From contig JAISTH010000071.1 in the NCBI GenBank assembly GCA_031272715.1, forward strand, positions 124,001 through 188,000: DNA of 64,000 nt, read 5' to 3'. The DNA is from Desulfovibrio sp. Its GTDB lineage: Bacteria > Desulfobacterota > Desulfovibrionia > Desulfovibrionales > Desulfovibrionaceae. The translations under genes and the position numbers were made by a program. Positions 28,499 through 36,773 of the stretch are shown here, piece after piece (the first letter of the stretch is position 1; the number at the start of each line of letters is the position of its first letter). The notes beneath the pieces are model-generated. The model was given only the letters and a program-made list of their open reading frames with translations. It was not told where the DNA came from and did no database searches.

Positions 28499-28538
28499 GA
28501 GGGGCGGGATGTGGAAGCATCCTGCCCCTCCGCTTTTT
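28499..28538 (+). terminator. Rho-independent terminator of the small locus
   Basis: A 13-bp stem GAGGGGCGGGATG/CATCCTGCCCCTC (one G-U pair) with a TGGAAG loop is followed by CGCTTTTTTC. It acts on plus-strand transcripts. Confidence 0.88.
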
Positions 28539-28540
28539 TC

Positions 28541-28570
28541 TCTGTAGCACAACACCAATCAAAATGTCAA
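28541..28570 (-). promoter_or_regulatory. Opposing (antisense) promoter facing the small peptide locus
   Basis: On the minus strand a perfect TTGACA (28570-28565) is followed after 17 bases by CTACAG, or after 18 by TACAGA with an extended TGC. It would transcribe through the terminator and hairpin into the peptide gene as antisense RNA. Alternatively it could serve the peptidase operon starting at 27738. Confidence 0.5.
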
Positions 28571-28595
28571 GACCCTCGCCCTGCCTTGGGGTGGG

Positions 28596-29267
28596 TCAAC
28601 CCTCGGCGGCCATGCGCCGGGCCAGTTCGAGGTCCGCGGGGGAGTTGACGTTGAAGAAGGGCCGCGCCTGCGTCGCATCGTAGGGGATGTGGCATTGGCG
28701 GGAAGGGGGGACGACCCGGTTGAGCATGCGCTCCCCCCGGGCCAGCGCCGCCTCGAAAAGGGGTATCCCCTCGACGTCGTAGACCGACGTCAGCGCCTCG
28801 ATGTATCCCGTCTCCACCTGGCTGTAGGTGGTCAGGCAGGCCCCCTCCTCCCTCGAGGCCCAGGTCTCGAGCAGACGGCGGATCGTGGGGCCGTCAAGGA
28901 AAGGCATGTCGCAGGGCAGGGCGAGGAGCGCGCGGCATCCCGCCCGTCTGGCCGCCAGCAGGCCGGCGTGGACTCCGGCCACGGGACCGGGCACGGGCGC
29001 CTCGTCGTGGATGCAGTCGTATTCCGGGAAGGCGTGTCCGGGCCGGCAGACGACCCAGCAGCGGGGCAGGATGGCGCTCACGAGGGCGTGCGTGCGGGCG
29101 AGCATGTCGAGCGGGTCGTCGTCCGGGACGTGGAGTCTTGTCTTGTCCACGCCGAGTCTGGTGGACCGGCCGCCGGCGAGGATGGCCCCGGCGACGGCCT
29201 CCCAAGGGGACGTCTCCCCGGCCGTCTGCGCCGCCGGCGGGGCGGGGACTGGACAGGCCCCGGACAT
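28596..29267 (-). CDS. mobA: Molybdenum cofactor guanylyltransferase MobA
   Basis: A 223-residue nucleotidyltransferase that attaches GMP to molybdopterin, forming the guanine dinucleotide cofactor used by formate dehydrogenases. The N-terminal signature is AGAILAGGRSTRLGVDKTRL (about residues 25-44). LALPCDMPFLDGPTI is the metal-binding LxxDxP region, and the closing FFNVNSPADLELA is typical. The ATG overlaps the fdhE stop codon by one base (TGATG), indicating coupled translation. It lies in the modABC-fdhE-mobA run. Confidence 0.94.
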   Translation of the reverse strand: MSGACPVPAPPAAQTAGETSPWEAVAGAILAGGRSTRLGVDKTRLHVPDDDPLDMLARTHALVSAILPRCWVVCRPGHAFPEYDCIHDEAPVPGPVAGVHAGLLAARRAGCRALLALPCDMPFLDGPTIRRLLETWASREEGACLTTYSQVETGYIEALTSVYDVEGIPLFEAALARGERMLNRVVPPSRQCHIPYDATQARPFFNVNSPADLELARRMAAEG

Positions 29268-30166
29268 CAGAGTCCCCAGGCGCTGCGGGTCACCCTGCCG
29301 AAGCCCTCGCGCTGGGCGAGCATGTCCAGGGGGAGGGTCGCGAGGTCGTCCAGCAGTGGCGGGAGAGGATGAGGGGTCATGTGGGGCAGCGTGACCTTCA
29401 GATAGGCCTTGCACCTGGCGCAGCCATGGACCTGCGTCCCGGCGATGTCCGGGGATCCCAGCGTCTTGAGGCGCCTCGGGGATCGCTCGAGGCAGAAGGG
29501 GCAGGCGTCGCCCGCGGCCCTGTATTCCAGGCCGCAGAAGGAGCAGCAGTGCCATGTGGCGCCCTCCGCCTCCAGATGCCGTCCGACGAGTGGAGGGCTG
29601 CCGCAGTGCGGACAGTGGCCGTGCCCCCAAGGGACGTCGGGGTCGTGGCGCGGCGCGAGGGTGCGGGACACGGCGGCGAGTTGCGGGGCGAGGGCGGCGC
29701 CGGCGAGGAATCTGGCGAGGGAGGGGGCCTCGGGGGTGATTTCCGCGGCGTTCGCGAAGAATGTCTCGTCGTCCCGGAGCAGGGCGTTCATGGCATCGTC
29801 GGCGACGGTCGGCGAATGCAGGCGCAATCTCGGCATGGACGCCGCAAGCCCGGCGATGGGACCGGCATCGTTCCGGCCGCCCTCCTCGGCGATGATGGAA
29901 CCGATGCGTTTCCACGCGTCCCTGGCCATCCCCATGTCCACGGGGAAGTCGCAGGCGAGGAGCAGGGGGGCGCCCATGGCGTGGGCCTCAGGGGAGGCCA
30001 GGGGAAGGTCGGCCAGGGCGGGGGGGGATGGCCGCATCGCGGCATGCAGGGCGAGGACGTCCCCGAGGACGTTCAGGTACGGCCGGGGAAGCCAAGGGCA
30101 GCGGCGGAGCCTGCGCAGGTCCCGTTCAAGGCGCAGGGCGTCTTCATCGGGCGATTCGGCAACCAC
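29267..30166 (-). CDS. fdhE: Formate dehydrogenase accessory protein FdhE
   Basis: A 299-residue FdhE-type maturation factor for molybdenum/tungsten formate dehydrogenases. The C-terminal half carries four CxxC pairs: CPHCGSPP near residue 185, CSFCGLEY near 208, CPFCLE near 221 and CARCKAYLK near 250. These form the rubredoxin-like iron/zinc sites known in FdhE. The N-terminal helical domain is divergent. GTG 30166 is chosen because GAGG lies 8 bases upstream. An ATG at 30235 would add 23 residues but has no site. mobA overlaps the 3' end. Confidence 0.9.
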   Translation of the reverse strand: MVAESPDEDALRLERDLRRLRRCPWLPRPYLNVLGDVLALHAAMRPSPPALADLPLASPEAHAMGAPLLLACDFPVDMGMARDAWKRIGSIIAEEGGRNDAGPIAGLAASMPRLRLHSPTVADDAMNALLRDDETFFANAAEITPEAPSLARFLAGAALAPQLAAVSRTLAPRHDPDVPWGHGHCPHCGSPPLVGRHLEAEGATWHCCSFCGLEYRAAGDACPFCLERSPRRLKTLGSPDIAGTQVHGCARCKAYLKVTLPHMTPHPLPPLLDDLATLPLDMLAQREGFGRVTRSAWGL

Positions 30167-30285
30167 GGCGTCATCCTCGGTCGGCGTTGGAGTTGTCGCG
30201 GGACACGGCTTCCCGCGATGCCGGCGCGTCCCCATGGCGCGGATCGCGCGGCGACGCCCGAGGATACGTGCTTTTTCCCCCGCCT

Positions 30286-31176
30286 TCAACCGACTGACGA
30301 TTCCGCAGGCGCACCATGCCTCGCTCCATCGGGGCGGTCCGTCGATGGGGCGATGGCGTTCGGCGACGTTCCGTCGGCATCCGCCGTCTCCGGTGCGATC
30401 CCCGTCACGGAATCCTCCCCCTCGGGCTCGTTCCAGCAGACGCGCTGCAGATGGCGCAGACAGGCGGAGGCCGTCGGGAAGTGCCGGCGCATCCTGCGAT
30501 AGTCCGGCACAGGCGTGGCCCGGCCGTGATTGTAGAGCACGAGGACGTCGGCGAAGAAGTCCACGTCCTCCGGGTCGTGGGTGATCATGATCACCGGGAT
30601 GGTCAGCTTCTCCAGCATGTCCGCGAGTTCCTCCCTCAGGCGTTCCCGCAGGATGGTGTCCAGGGCGCTGAAGGGCTCGTCCAGCATGAGCAGCAGGGGA
30701 TCGGCGTTGAGGGCTCGGGCGAGGGCCACGCGTTGGCGCTGTCCGCCGGAGAGGGTTCCGGGCATGCGTTCGGCGAGGTGCCCCACGGAGAAGCGCTCGA
30801 GCATCCCCCGGGCCTTCTCGCGCACGTCGGAGCGCATGAACCGGGGGAAGTTCCCGGTGTGGGAGTAGGCAACGTTCTCGAGGACGTTCAGGTGCGGGAA
30901 AAGGGCGTATTCCTGGAACATGTAGCCGATGCGCCTGTGTCTCGCGGGGACGGAGACGTTCCCGGCGCTGTCGAGGAGCACGTGGTCGGCGACGCGCACA
31001 AGTCCTCTGTCGGGTTTCATGAGTCCGGCGAGGCATCGCAGGGTCAGGCTCTTCCCGGATCCCGAGGGGCCGAAGAGCACGGCCCTCGGCTGTTCGGCCG
31101 TGAACGTGTAGTCCACGGACAGGGAGAAGGGCGGGACCCCCTTGGGAAAGGCTTTTTCGAGACGCACCGTGATCAT
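30286..31176 (-). CDS. modC: Molybdate/tungstate ABC transporter ATPase ModC
   Basis: A 296-residue ATPase. Walker A is LFGPSGSGKSLTL near residue 35, the signature TLSGGQRQRVALARAL is near 138, Walker B is LLMLDEPFSALD near 158, and the switch His is in MITHDPED. It lacks the C-terminal TOBE (molybdate-binding) domain of longer ModC proteins and ends instead in a Pro/Asp-rich tail. Molybdate sensing may therefore fall to TunR. modB ends 7 bases upstream. Confidence 0.95.
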   Translation of the reverse strand: MITVRLEKAFPKGVPPFSLSVDYTFTAEQPRAVLFGPSGSGKSLTLRCLAGLMKPDRGLVRVADHVLLDSAGNVSVPARHRRIGYMFQEYALFPHLNVLENVAYSHTGNFPRFMRSDVREKARGMLERFSVGHLAERMPGTLSGGQRQRVALARALNADPLLLMLDEPFSALDTILRERLREELADMLEKLTIPVIMITHDPEDVDFFADVLVLYNHGRATPVPDYRRMRRHFPTASACLRHLQRVCWNEPEGEDSVTGIAPETADADGTSPNAIAPSTDRPDGARHGAPAESSVG

Positions 31177-31183
31177 CCGCCGA

Positions 31184-31855
31184 TCACCCCGTCCTCGGCT
31201 TGACGATGGTCTCGGCCAGCGCCAGCAGGCCGACGCACACGAATGAGGTGATCACCACGAGCTTCAGGGCGAGGTCGTCGTCTCCCGCCTGGAAGGCGTC
31301 GTAGATGGCCAGGGCCAGGGTCTGGGTCTTGCCGGGGATGTTGCCGGCCACCATGAGGGTCGCGCCGAACTCCCCCATCCCCCGGGCGAAGGCCAGCATG
31401 ATGCCCGCGAAGATGCCCCGCCAGGCGAGGGGCAGGGACACCGTCAGGAGGACGCGCCACTCGCTGGCCCCCAAAGTGCGGGCGGCGTTCTCGAGATCCG
31501 TGTTCACCTGCTCGAGGGCCGCCCTGCCGGACTTGTAGACCAGGGGGAAGACCACCACCGTGGCGGCGATGACCGCCCCCTGCCAGGAGAAGATGAGGTT
31601 GATGCCCACCTCGTTCAGCCACTTCCCGACAATCCCCCTGCGGCCGACGAGGACGATGAGGTAGTAGCCCAGCACGGTGGGGGGAAGCACGAGAGGCAGC
31701 GTGCAGGCCGCATCGATGAGCGCCGGCAGCGGCCCCTTGCGTCTCGCCAGACACCATGCGGCCAGCATGGCGATGCATGAGGCTATGACGATGGCCGTCC
31801 CCGCCACCCTCAGGGAGAGGAGGAGGGGAACCCAGACAGGGATGCTCTGATCCAT
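31184..31855 (-). CDS. modB: Molybdate ABC transporter permease ModB
   Basis: A 223-residue inner-membrane permease with about five or six membrane helices. The conserved EAA loop reads ENAARTLGASEWRVLLTVSLP (about residues 135-155). LVLPPTVLGYYLIVLVG is the usual ModB segment. It forms the channel used by ModA and ModC. Confidence 0.95.
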   Translation of the reverse strand: MDQSIPVWVPLLLSLRVAGTAIVIASCIAMLAAWCLARRKGPLPALIDAACTLPLVLPPTVLGYYLIVLVGRRGIVGKWLNEVGINLIFSWQGAVIAATVVVFPLVYKSGRAALEQVNTDLENAARTLGASEWRVLLTVSLPLAWRGIFAGIMLAFARGMGEFGATLMVAGNIPGKTQTLALAIYDAFQAGDDDLALKLVVITSFVCVGLLALAETIVKPRTG

Positions 31856-31862
31856 GGGACGT

Positions 31863-31888
31863 CCCCGGCACCGTCGCCGGTGCCGGGG
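31863..31888 (-). repeat. Intercistronic hairpin between modA and modB
   Basis: A perfect 10-bp stem CCCCGGCACC/GGTGCCGGGG with a 6-base loop and no T tract. Such stems after a binding-protein gene often protect the upstream mRNA and keep ModA more abundant than ModB and ModC. Confidence 0.7.
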
Positions 31889-31895
31889 AATGAAT

Positions 31896-32660
31896 TTACG
31901 GCTTTGCGAAGCCGAACTTCCCGAGGATCGTCTGCCCTTCGGAGGACAGGACGAAGTCCAGGAACTTCTGGCCCATCTTGGGATTCTTCCCGGTCACGGC
32001 CACCGCGATGGGGTAGCTCACCGGGGTGTGTCCCGTCATCTTCATGGCGACGTCCACCTTGTCGGCGTTCTGCTTGGCGTCTGTGGCGTAGACGAAGCCG
32101 CAGTCCACCTCGCCCTTGGACACGTAGTCCAGGACCTGGCGGACGCTGTTGCCGAGAACCGGCTGGTTCTTCTGCAGGTCGTCCCAGATCTTCGCGGACT
32201 GCAGCGCCTCCCGGGTGTAACGGCCGGCGGGGACGGAGTCGGGATTGCCCACGGAGACCCGCTTCAGCTTCAGCACGTCGGCGACCTTGGCGGGCTTGGC
32301 GGCGCCCTTGGGAACGATCATCACGAGGTCGTTCAGGGCGAAGTTCTTCCGCGTGGAGGGATCCACCACCTTGGATGCCACGGCCTTGTCCATGGTGGGC
32401 TGGTCGGCGCTGGCGAAGACGTCCACGGGCGCCCCTTCCTGGATCTGCTTCAGCAGCGGGTTGGACGCCGCGAAGTTCAGGTTCACCTGGACGCCGGGGT
32501 TCTTCGCCACGAAGGCGTCCTTCACTTCGGTGAAGGCGTTGGTGAGACTGGCGGCGGCGGAGACGGTGATCTCCTCCGCTGCGAGGGCCGGGACCGCAAG
32601 CATGGCCGAGATGCCGAGGGCGCAGAGCGCCATGGAGAGACGGGAAAGGAATCGCTTCAT
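31896..32660 (-). CDS. modA: Molybdate-binding protein ModA
   Basis: A 254-residue periplasmic oxyanion-binding protein. The signal peptide ends with AVPALA near residue 27. The mature start EEITVSAAASLTNAFTEVKD contains the oxyanion-binding Ser, and FAASNPLLKQIQEGAPVDVF continues the canonical pattern. GKFGFAKP closes the protein. GGAG lies 5 bases before ATG 32660; the longer in-frame start at 32828 is unsupported. It is the first gene of modABC-fdhE-mobA. Confidence 0.96.
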   Translation of the reverse strand: MKRFLSRLSMALCALGISAMLAVPALAAEEITVSAAASLTNAFTEVKDAFVAKNPGVQVNLNFAASNPLLKQIQEGAPVDVFASADQPTMDKAVASKVVDPSTRKNFALNDLVMIVPKGAAKPAKVADVLKLKRVSVGNPDSVPAGRYTREALQSAKIWDDLQKNQPVLGNSVRQVLDYVSKGEVDCGFVYATDAKQNADKVDVAMKMTGHTPVSYPIAVAVTGKNPKMGQKFLDFVLSSEGQTILGKFGFAKP

Positions 32661-33055
32661 ATCTTCTCCGCGCAAGGAACCCCGAAGGTCGTGACGGATG
32701 TCCGCCAGGCCCGGGCGCAATGCGCCGCCGGGCCGGCGGTGCAGCGCGATCGCGCCCGGAAAGACCGGCCGCCCGAATCGCTTCGCGTTCCTTGTCTTGG
32801 TCTTCGGGAGTCCCTCCAGGGACTCCACCGTGTGGTAGATGTAGCCGTCGGGCCTGGGGAACCCGCTTTCGCCGTCTTCCTTGCGCCCTTCGCCATTGCC
32901 TCCCGCCCGCGATTGGCCGCGGACCGTCCTGTCGCCGCATGGCGGCTCGAACGTGTGGACCGTCCTCGGCCGTTTCGGGCGGGGTAGGTGTCACTCCGCT
33001 CTTCGCAAGCCGGAACGAGGTGAGGGTAGTTGAGAAGCCCCCCTGTTGCGTCATC
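32661..33055. other. Long leader/intergenic region upstream of modA
   Basis: About 395 bases between the inferred modA promoter and its start codon. No gene is supported. GC-rich inverted repeats such as CGCCGCCGGGCCGGCGG (about 32724-32740) suggest a structured leader. No molybdenum-cofactor riboswitch could be confirmed by eye. Confidence 0.45.
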
Positions 33056-33097
33056 CCATAAACCGGCGAGGGGAACGGGAACAAGCGTGACACGCTT
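33056..33097 (-). promoter_or_regulatory. modA promoter with palindromic operator, candidate TunR site
   Basis: On the minus strand TTGTTC (33084-33079) and TTATGG (33061-33056) are 17 bases apart. The perfect palindrome AAGCGTG-A-CACGCTT (33083-33097) abuts the -35 box. It lies between the divergent modABC operon and tunR, the natural place for the operator of a molybdate/tungstate regulator. Confidence 0.55.
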
Positions 33098-33155
33098 TGC
33101 TTCGAAAACGTGCACTCTGGACCCCGGACTTGGTTGGGAGTAGGAAATCCCGGCC

Positions 33156-34322
33156 ATGGAAGCGCCGTACGTGCCACATCTCATGGGGGAGCCCATCCGC
33201 GATCCCGTCGAATCCTCCGGTGCGGGGACGAACCGGGAGCATCTGGACTCCTTCCTCCTCAATCTCTCCGAGTCCGATGCGGCCTACCTGCGCACCCGCC
33301 TGCACTTCCGGGACTCCTCCATCGCCGAGGGCGTCCAGAACCTCGGTCCCCAGGAACTGCTCGCCGCCGAGAGCTACTTCTGGGACAGGGCGATGTCGTT
33401 GGACAAACCCCGGCTGCGCGTCACGCGACTGCGCATGTGGAGCATCTTCGAACTGCTGCGGTACGGGGCCCTGCGTCTCGTGGAAGTGCTGGCTCTCAAG
33501 GCGAGGGATATGGACCTGGCGGGGGGGATGGTGCACGTGGGGGGCGACGAGCCCAGGGACGTCCCCCTGCCGTTGACGGTGGGACGGCGCATGGCGAGGG
33601 TGGTCGAGGATCCCTCCTGCTTCCCCTCCTCGGGGCGGCTCTTCCTCTGCGACGCCAGCGCCGTGCGGCGCAGCATGATCACGTGCTGTCGCGCGTGCGG
33701 ACTGCCCAAGGGGGCGCTGAGCGCCCGGTCGCTCCGCTACGCCAGGGCAAGGGAACTGGTGCGGCAGGGGATCCCCCTGGCCGTGGTGGACATCTTTCTC
33801 GGACGGAACGCCATCGTCCAGGGAGGGCAGCTCATGGTCTACGACACGGCCCAGGCCCAGCGCCTGCTGCGGGAAGAGGTGCACGGGGAGCGTCCCATGA
33901 AGACCAGCGCCCGGAACGTGTTCCAGGGGCGGGTGACGTCCCTGCGCCGGCACGGCCTGCTGGTGGACGTGACCTTGCGCACGGCCGGGGGGCTCATGGT
34001 GTCCGCCGTCATCACCGACGAGTCGGACAGGAGGCTGGCGCTGACGGAGGGCAAGCTCGTCAACGCCAGCGTCAAGGCGCCCTGGGTCATGGTGCTGCCG
34101 CCGATGTCCCCGGAGAATGCGGTGGCGGCCGAGAACTGCTTCCCCGGCACGGTGGAGCAGGTCCGGGACGACGGGTGCGTCGCGGAGGTGCTGATCTGCC
34201 TCGAGGAGGGCAGCCAGATATGCGCGCTGCAGAGCCTCGCCGCGGGCTCGTCCTTCCCCCACGAGGCAGGGGATAGGGTGACGGTGCTCTTCAAGGGGTT
34301 CTCGGTGATCCTGAGCCTGTAG
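33156..34322 (+). CDS. tunR: TunR-type tungstate/molybdate-responsive regulator
   Basis: A 388-residue regulator with an unusual build. Residues about 60-240 resemble the catalytic domain of tyrosine recombinases (LRYGALRLVEVLALKARDMD, then SLRYARARELVRQGIPLAVV). The active-site set is incomplete, so it probably binds DNA without cutting. Residues about 248-388 are two TOBE/Mop oxyanion-binding domains (VFQGRVTSLRRHGLLVDV and CFPGTVEQVRDDGCVAEVL). This architecture is that of the TunR family described in sulfate-reducing bacteria, which controls molybdate and tungstate transport in response to tungstate. Divergent placement from modABC supports the call. AGGAAA lies upstream of the ATG. Confidence 0.85.
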   Translation: MEAPYVPHLMGEPIRDPVESSGAGTNREHLDSFLLNLSESDAAYLRTRLHFRDSSIAEGVQNLGPQELLAAESYFWDRAMSLDKPRLRVTRLRMWSIFELLRYGALRLVEVLALKARDMDLAGGMVHVGGDEPRDVPLPLTVGRRMARVVEDPSCFPSSGRLFLCDASAVRRSMITCCRACGLPKGALSARSLRYARARELVRQGIPLAVVDIFLGRNAIVQGGQLMVYDTAQAQRLLREEVHGERPMKTSARNVFQGRVTSLRRHGLLVDVTLRTAGGLMVSAVITDESDRRLALTEGKLVNASVKAPWVMVLPPMSPENAVAAENCFPGTVEQVRDDGCVAEVLICLEEGSQICALQSLAAGSSFPHEAGDRVTVLFKGFSVILSL

Positions 34323-34351
34323 GGACGCGCCTTTGCGGCCCCGCATGGGAT

Positions 34352-34368
34352 GCGATCCTGCGGATCGC
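34352..34368. repeat. Short inverted repeat between convergent genes
   Basis: GCGATCC-TGC-GGATCGC, a perfect 7-bp stem between tunR and the convergent cytidylyltransferase gene. There is no T tract, so a terminator role is only possible. Confidence 0.35.
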
Positions 34369-34373
34369 GGGGA

Positions 34374-35075
34374 TCACCTTCTTCCGGAAGATCCGAGCCG
34401 GACGATGTCGGGCCCGTCGATGTCGGGATCCATCTCCATGAAGGCCATCCTGGCGAAGTCCTCGGGGCTGTCGATGTCCAGCTTCAGGTCCGGCCGGCGA
34501 AGCCGCTCGTCCGGGGGGTCGAAGGTGGAGATGGCGAAATCCCCGGGGTTGTCCCAGATGTAGTTCATGCAGTGCTCCCGCTGGGACGGGAGCGCGGCCT
34601 TCCCGTCCATCGCCTCCAGATGCTCCCGGCCGCATATCTCGGCCCCGAGCCCGTCCGGCCATGCGTTGCCCCTGGGAACGTGGTTGTACGCATAGTCGCT
34701 TCGGCCGTTCTCGTAATGCTCCACCAGCAGGTCCACGGCCTTCCACCATATCAGGGGGTTGTCGGCGCACACCCGCACGATGGTGTCCGCCCGGCGCTTC
34801 CGGGCGGCAAGGGTCATGCGCGCCAGCACGTCCGCCTCGGGGCCCGCGACGCAGTCGACGCCCCCCCGGCGCAGATGGTCCGCCAGGACGGCGTCCAGAG
34901 GGGTGTCGGGCACGGCCACCACGAGTCCGTCAAGGCGCTCCGCGCGGGAAAGGCGCCTCGTGACCCAGTCGATGATCGGCACCCCCCTGAGGCACAGCAG
35001 GGTCTTCATGGGCAGGCGGCTCGAGCCGAGCCTCGCCTGGACGATGGCGACGGTCCTTCCGAGAGATCTGGACAT
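34374..35075 (-). CDS. Cytidylyltransferase-family protein (SpsF/KdsB-like)
   Basis: A 233-residue nucleotidyltransferase of the SpsF/CMP-sugar synthetase type. The opening IVQARLGSSRLPMKTLLCLRG is the classical nucleotide-binding start. VVAVPDTPLDAVLADHL, VCADNPLIWWKAVDLLV and LKLDIDSPEDFARMAF follow the family. It probably activates a sugar as its CMP form, or acts with the adjacent NeuA-PseG fusion in nonulosonic acid synthesis. It ends close to the convergent tunR and follows the fusion gene by 20 bases. Confidence 0.85.
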   Translation of the reverse strand: MSRSLGRTVAIVQARLGSSRLPMKTLLCLRGVPIIDWVTRRLSRAERLDGLVVAVPDTPLDAVLADHLRRGGVDCVAGPEADVLARMTLAARKRRADTIVRVCADNPLIWWKAVDLLVEHYENGRSDYAYNHVPRGNAWPDGLGAEICGREHLEAMDGKAALPSQREHCMNYIWDNPGDFAISTFDPPDERLRRPDLKLDIDSPEDFARMAFMEMDPDIDGPDIVRLGSSGRR

Positions 35076-35095
35076 GGGCGCGTCCTTGGGCGGCC

Positions 35096-36718
35096 TCAGC
35101 GGCCGGTCTCGTTGGCGGCGAGGGTCGCCAGCATGAGTTTCACGACCTTGGCCTTGTTCCCCGTGAAGTCCAGGGCGTCCTGCCTGTCGTACAGGCGCCG
35201 TCTGGGGCCGGGGGCCAGCAGCGCCAGGAAGGTCTTGCGCAGCCGCTCGTCGGAGAGACGGGCCATGACCCCGAGGAAGGCGAAGCCGTTGCGGGGACGG
35301 GCGAAGGTGTGGCTGGCCTCCCGTTCGTGGTGCGCCACCACGATGCCGGGCACCCGCATGTGGGCCAGCTCGTAGACGGTGCGCCCCGCGGAGCAGATGG
35401 CAAGGTCCGCCCCCTCCATCATGCGGCTCATGACGTTCGTGGCCCAGGTGAACTCCACCAGGGGATTGCCGAGGCGGGCGAGCCGCTCCTCCATCTCCTC
35501 CCTGTGGGCGTAGCCCGGCCCGGCCACGAGACGGATGACGATCCCCCTCTCCCGGCACGCAGGCTCCACCGCCTCCAGCACCCTGCGGGAGAAGTCCTGG
35601 GAGTCCGTCCCCCCGAAGGTGACGAGCACCGTTTTCGCCTGTGGCCTGAAGACGTTCCTGGCGGCGCCCAGGAATTCGTCCCTGAGACAGAAGTAGCCGG
35701 GACCGCACCTGCACCGGGGCGTGCTCTGGGCGTCCTCGTAGAGGGCGTTGATCACCAGGTCCGCCAGCGCCGCCCCCGGCCCCTCGTCCTCGAAGTTCAC
35801 GCACCGGACGCCCGCGTCCACGAGCTTGTGCATGTAAGGCACGTCGGTGTTCAGCATGTCGTTGACCACCATGTCCGGCCGAAGGGCGAGAACCGTGTCC
35901 GCCAGGGACTCCTCCCCCTGCCGCACGAGGCGGTAGTCCTTCCGGGCGACGCTTTCCACGGCGAGTTCGCTCTGGCGCGTGCAGACGAAGGATATCTTGT
36001 GGTCGGAGATCTCGTGGGCCAGCATGAGGCTCCGGAAGACGTGCCCCATGCCGATGGCGGGATAGCCGGCCACGACGAAGACCACGTGCCGCCGCAGCAG
36101 GAGGCGTTCGCAGATCCACCAGTCCTGGTAGCTCTGTATCTCGATGGATCGCTCGTTGAGGAAGTAGGGGACGACACGGCCCCGGGTCGCGTCCCCCAGC
36201 CTGTCCAGACGCAGAATGATGAGGGCGCGGCTCTCCACGAGGAACTGCTCGCTCCCCGCATCTTCCGAGAGCAGACGGGCCAGCCCCTCCTCCCGCACGT
36301 TCCAGATGCGCTGCCGCACGCTCCTGACGGTGACGAGGCTGTCGGCGTCGGACTTCCGGTATCTGGTCCAGGCGTCCTCCACGTCCACCCACGTCAGCAG
36401 CGGACACGAGGCCCGCAGGATGATGCAGTGGCGATAGTCCAGGGCGAGTTCCGCAAGGCAGTCCGAAAGTTCCCCCACGATGTCCAGGGTGCGGAAGCGC
36501 ATGTCCTGGCGGTACCGATAGCCCACCCCCGCGCGTTCGCAGATCAGGGATATCTCCTGGCTGTCCGTGACGACGACGATGTCTTCGCCCCCCACGACGC
36601 CCCGTGCGGTGTCCAGGGCCCGTTCGATGAGGGTGACGCCGGCCAGGCGCTTCACCAACTGGTCCGGGATGACGGCGTTCTTCTTGAGGGCGGGGAGCAG
36701 CAGGCAGCGCTCTTTCAT
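35096..36718 (-). CDS. CMP-nonulosonate synthetase / PseG-like hydrolase fusion
   Basis: A 540-residue two-domain protein. Residues 1 to about 210 resemble NeuA/PseF CMP-sugar synthetases (LLLPALKKNAVIPDQLVKRL, then IVVVTDSQEISLICERAGV and ILRASCPLLTWVDVEDAW). Residues about 211-540 resemble PseG, the UDP-sugar hydrolase of pseudaminic acid synthesis. They show FVVAGYPAIGMGHVFRSLML, a Gly-rich loop (VLVTFGGTDSQDFSRRVLEA) and ADLAICSAGRTVYELAHMRV. Fusing the hydrolase and CMP-activating enzymes would join early and last steps of one pathway. Products usually decorate flagellin or surface polysaccharide. No PseB/PseC/PseI is seen in the window. Confidence 0.85.
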   Translation of the reverse strand: MKERCLLLPALKKNAVIPDQLVKRLAGVTLIERALDTARGVVGGEDIVVVTDSQEISLICERAGVGYRYRQDMRFRTLDIVGELSDCLAELALDYRHCIILRASCPLLTWVDVEDAWTRYRKSDADSLVTVRSVRQRIWNVREEGLARLLSEDAGSEQFLVESRALIILRLDRLGDATRGRVVPYFLNERSIEIQSYQDWWICERLLLRRHVVFVVAGYPAIGMGHVFRSLMLAHEISDHKISFVCTRQSELAVESVARKDYRLVRQGEESLADTVLALRPDMVVNDMLNTDVPYMHKLVDAGVRCVNFEDEGPGAALADLVINALYEDAQSTPRCRCGPGYFCLRDEFLGAARNVFRPQAKTVLVTFGGTDSQDFSRRVLEAVEPACRERGIVIRLVAGPGYAHREEMEERLARLGNPLVEFTWATNVMSRMMEGADLAICSAGRTVYELAHMRVPGIVVAHHEREASHTFARPRNGFAFLGVMARLSDERLRKTFLALLAPGPRRRLYDRQDALDFTGNKAKVVKLMLATLAANETGR

Positions 36719-36773
36719 GGCGGTCCTGCCCTGTCGCCGTCCCGGAACGGGGATGTGGGCGGTTTGCGAGGGG

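Noticed and set aside
28509-28547. Twelve-codon open frame after AGGAGG
   Set aside because: It lies within the stem and T tract of a terminator, so the apparent ribosome binding site is most likely part of the hairpin.
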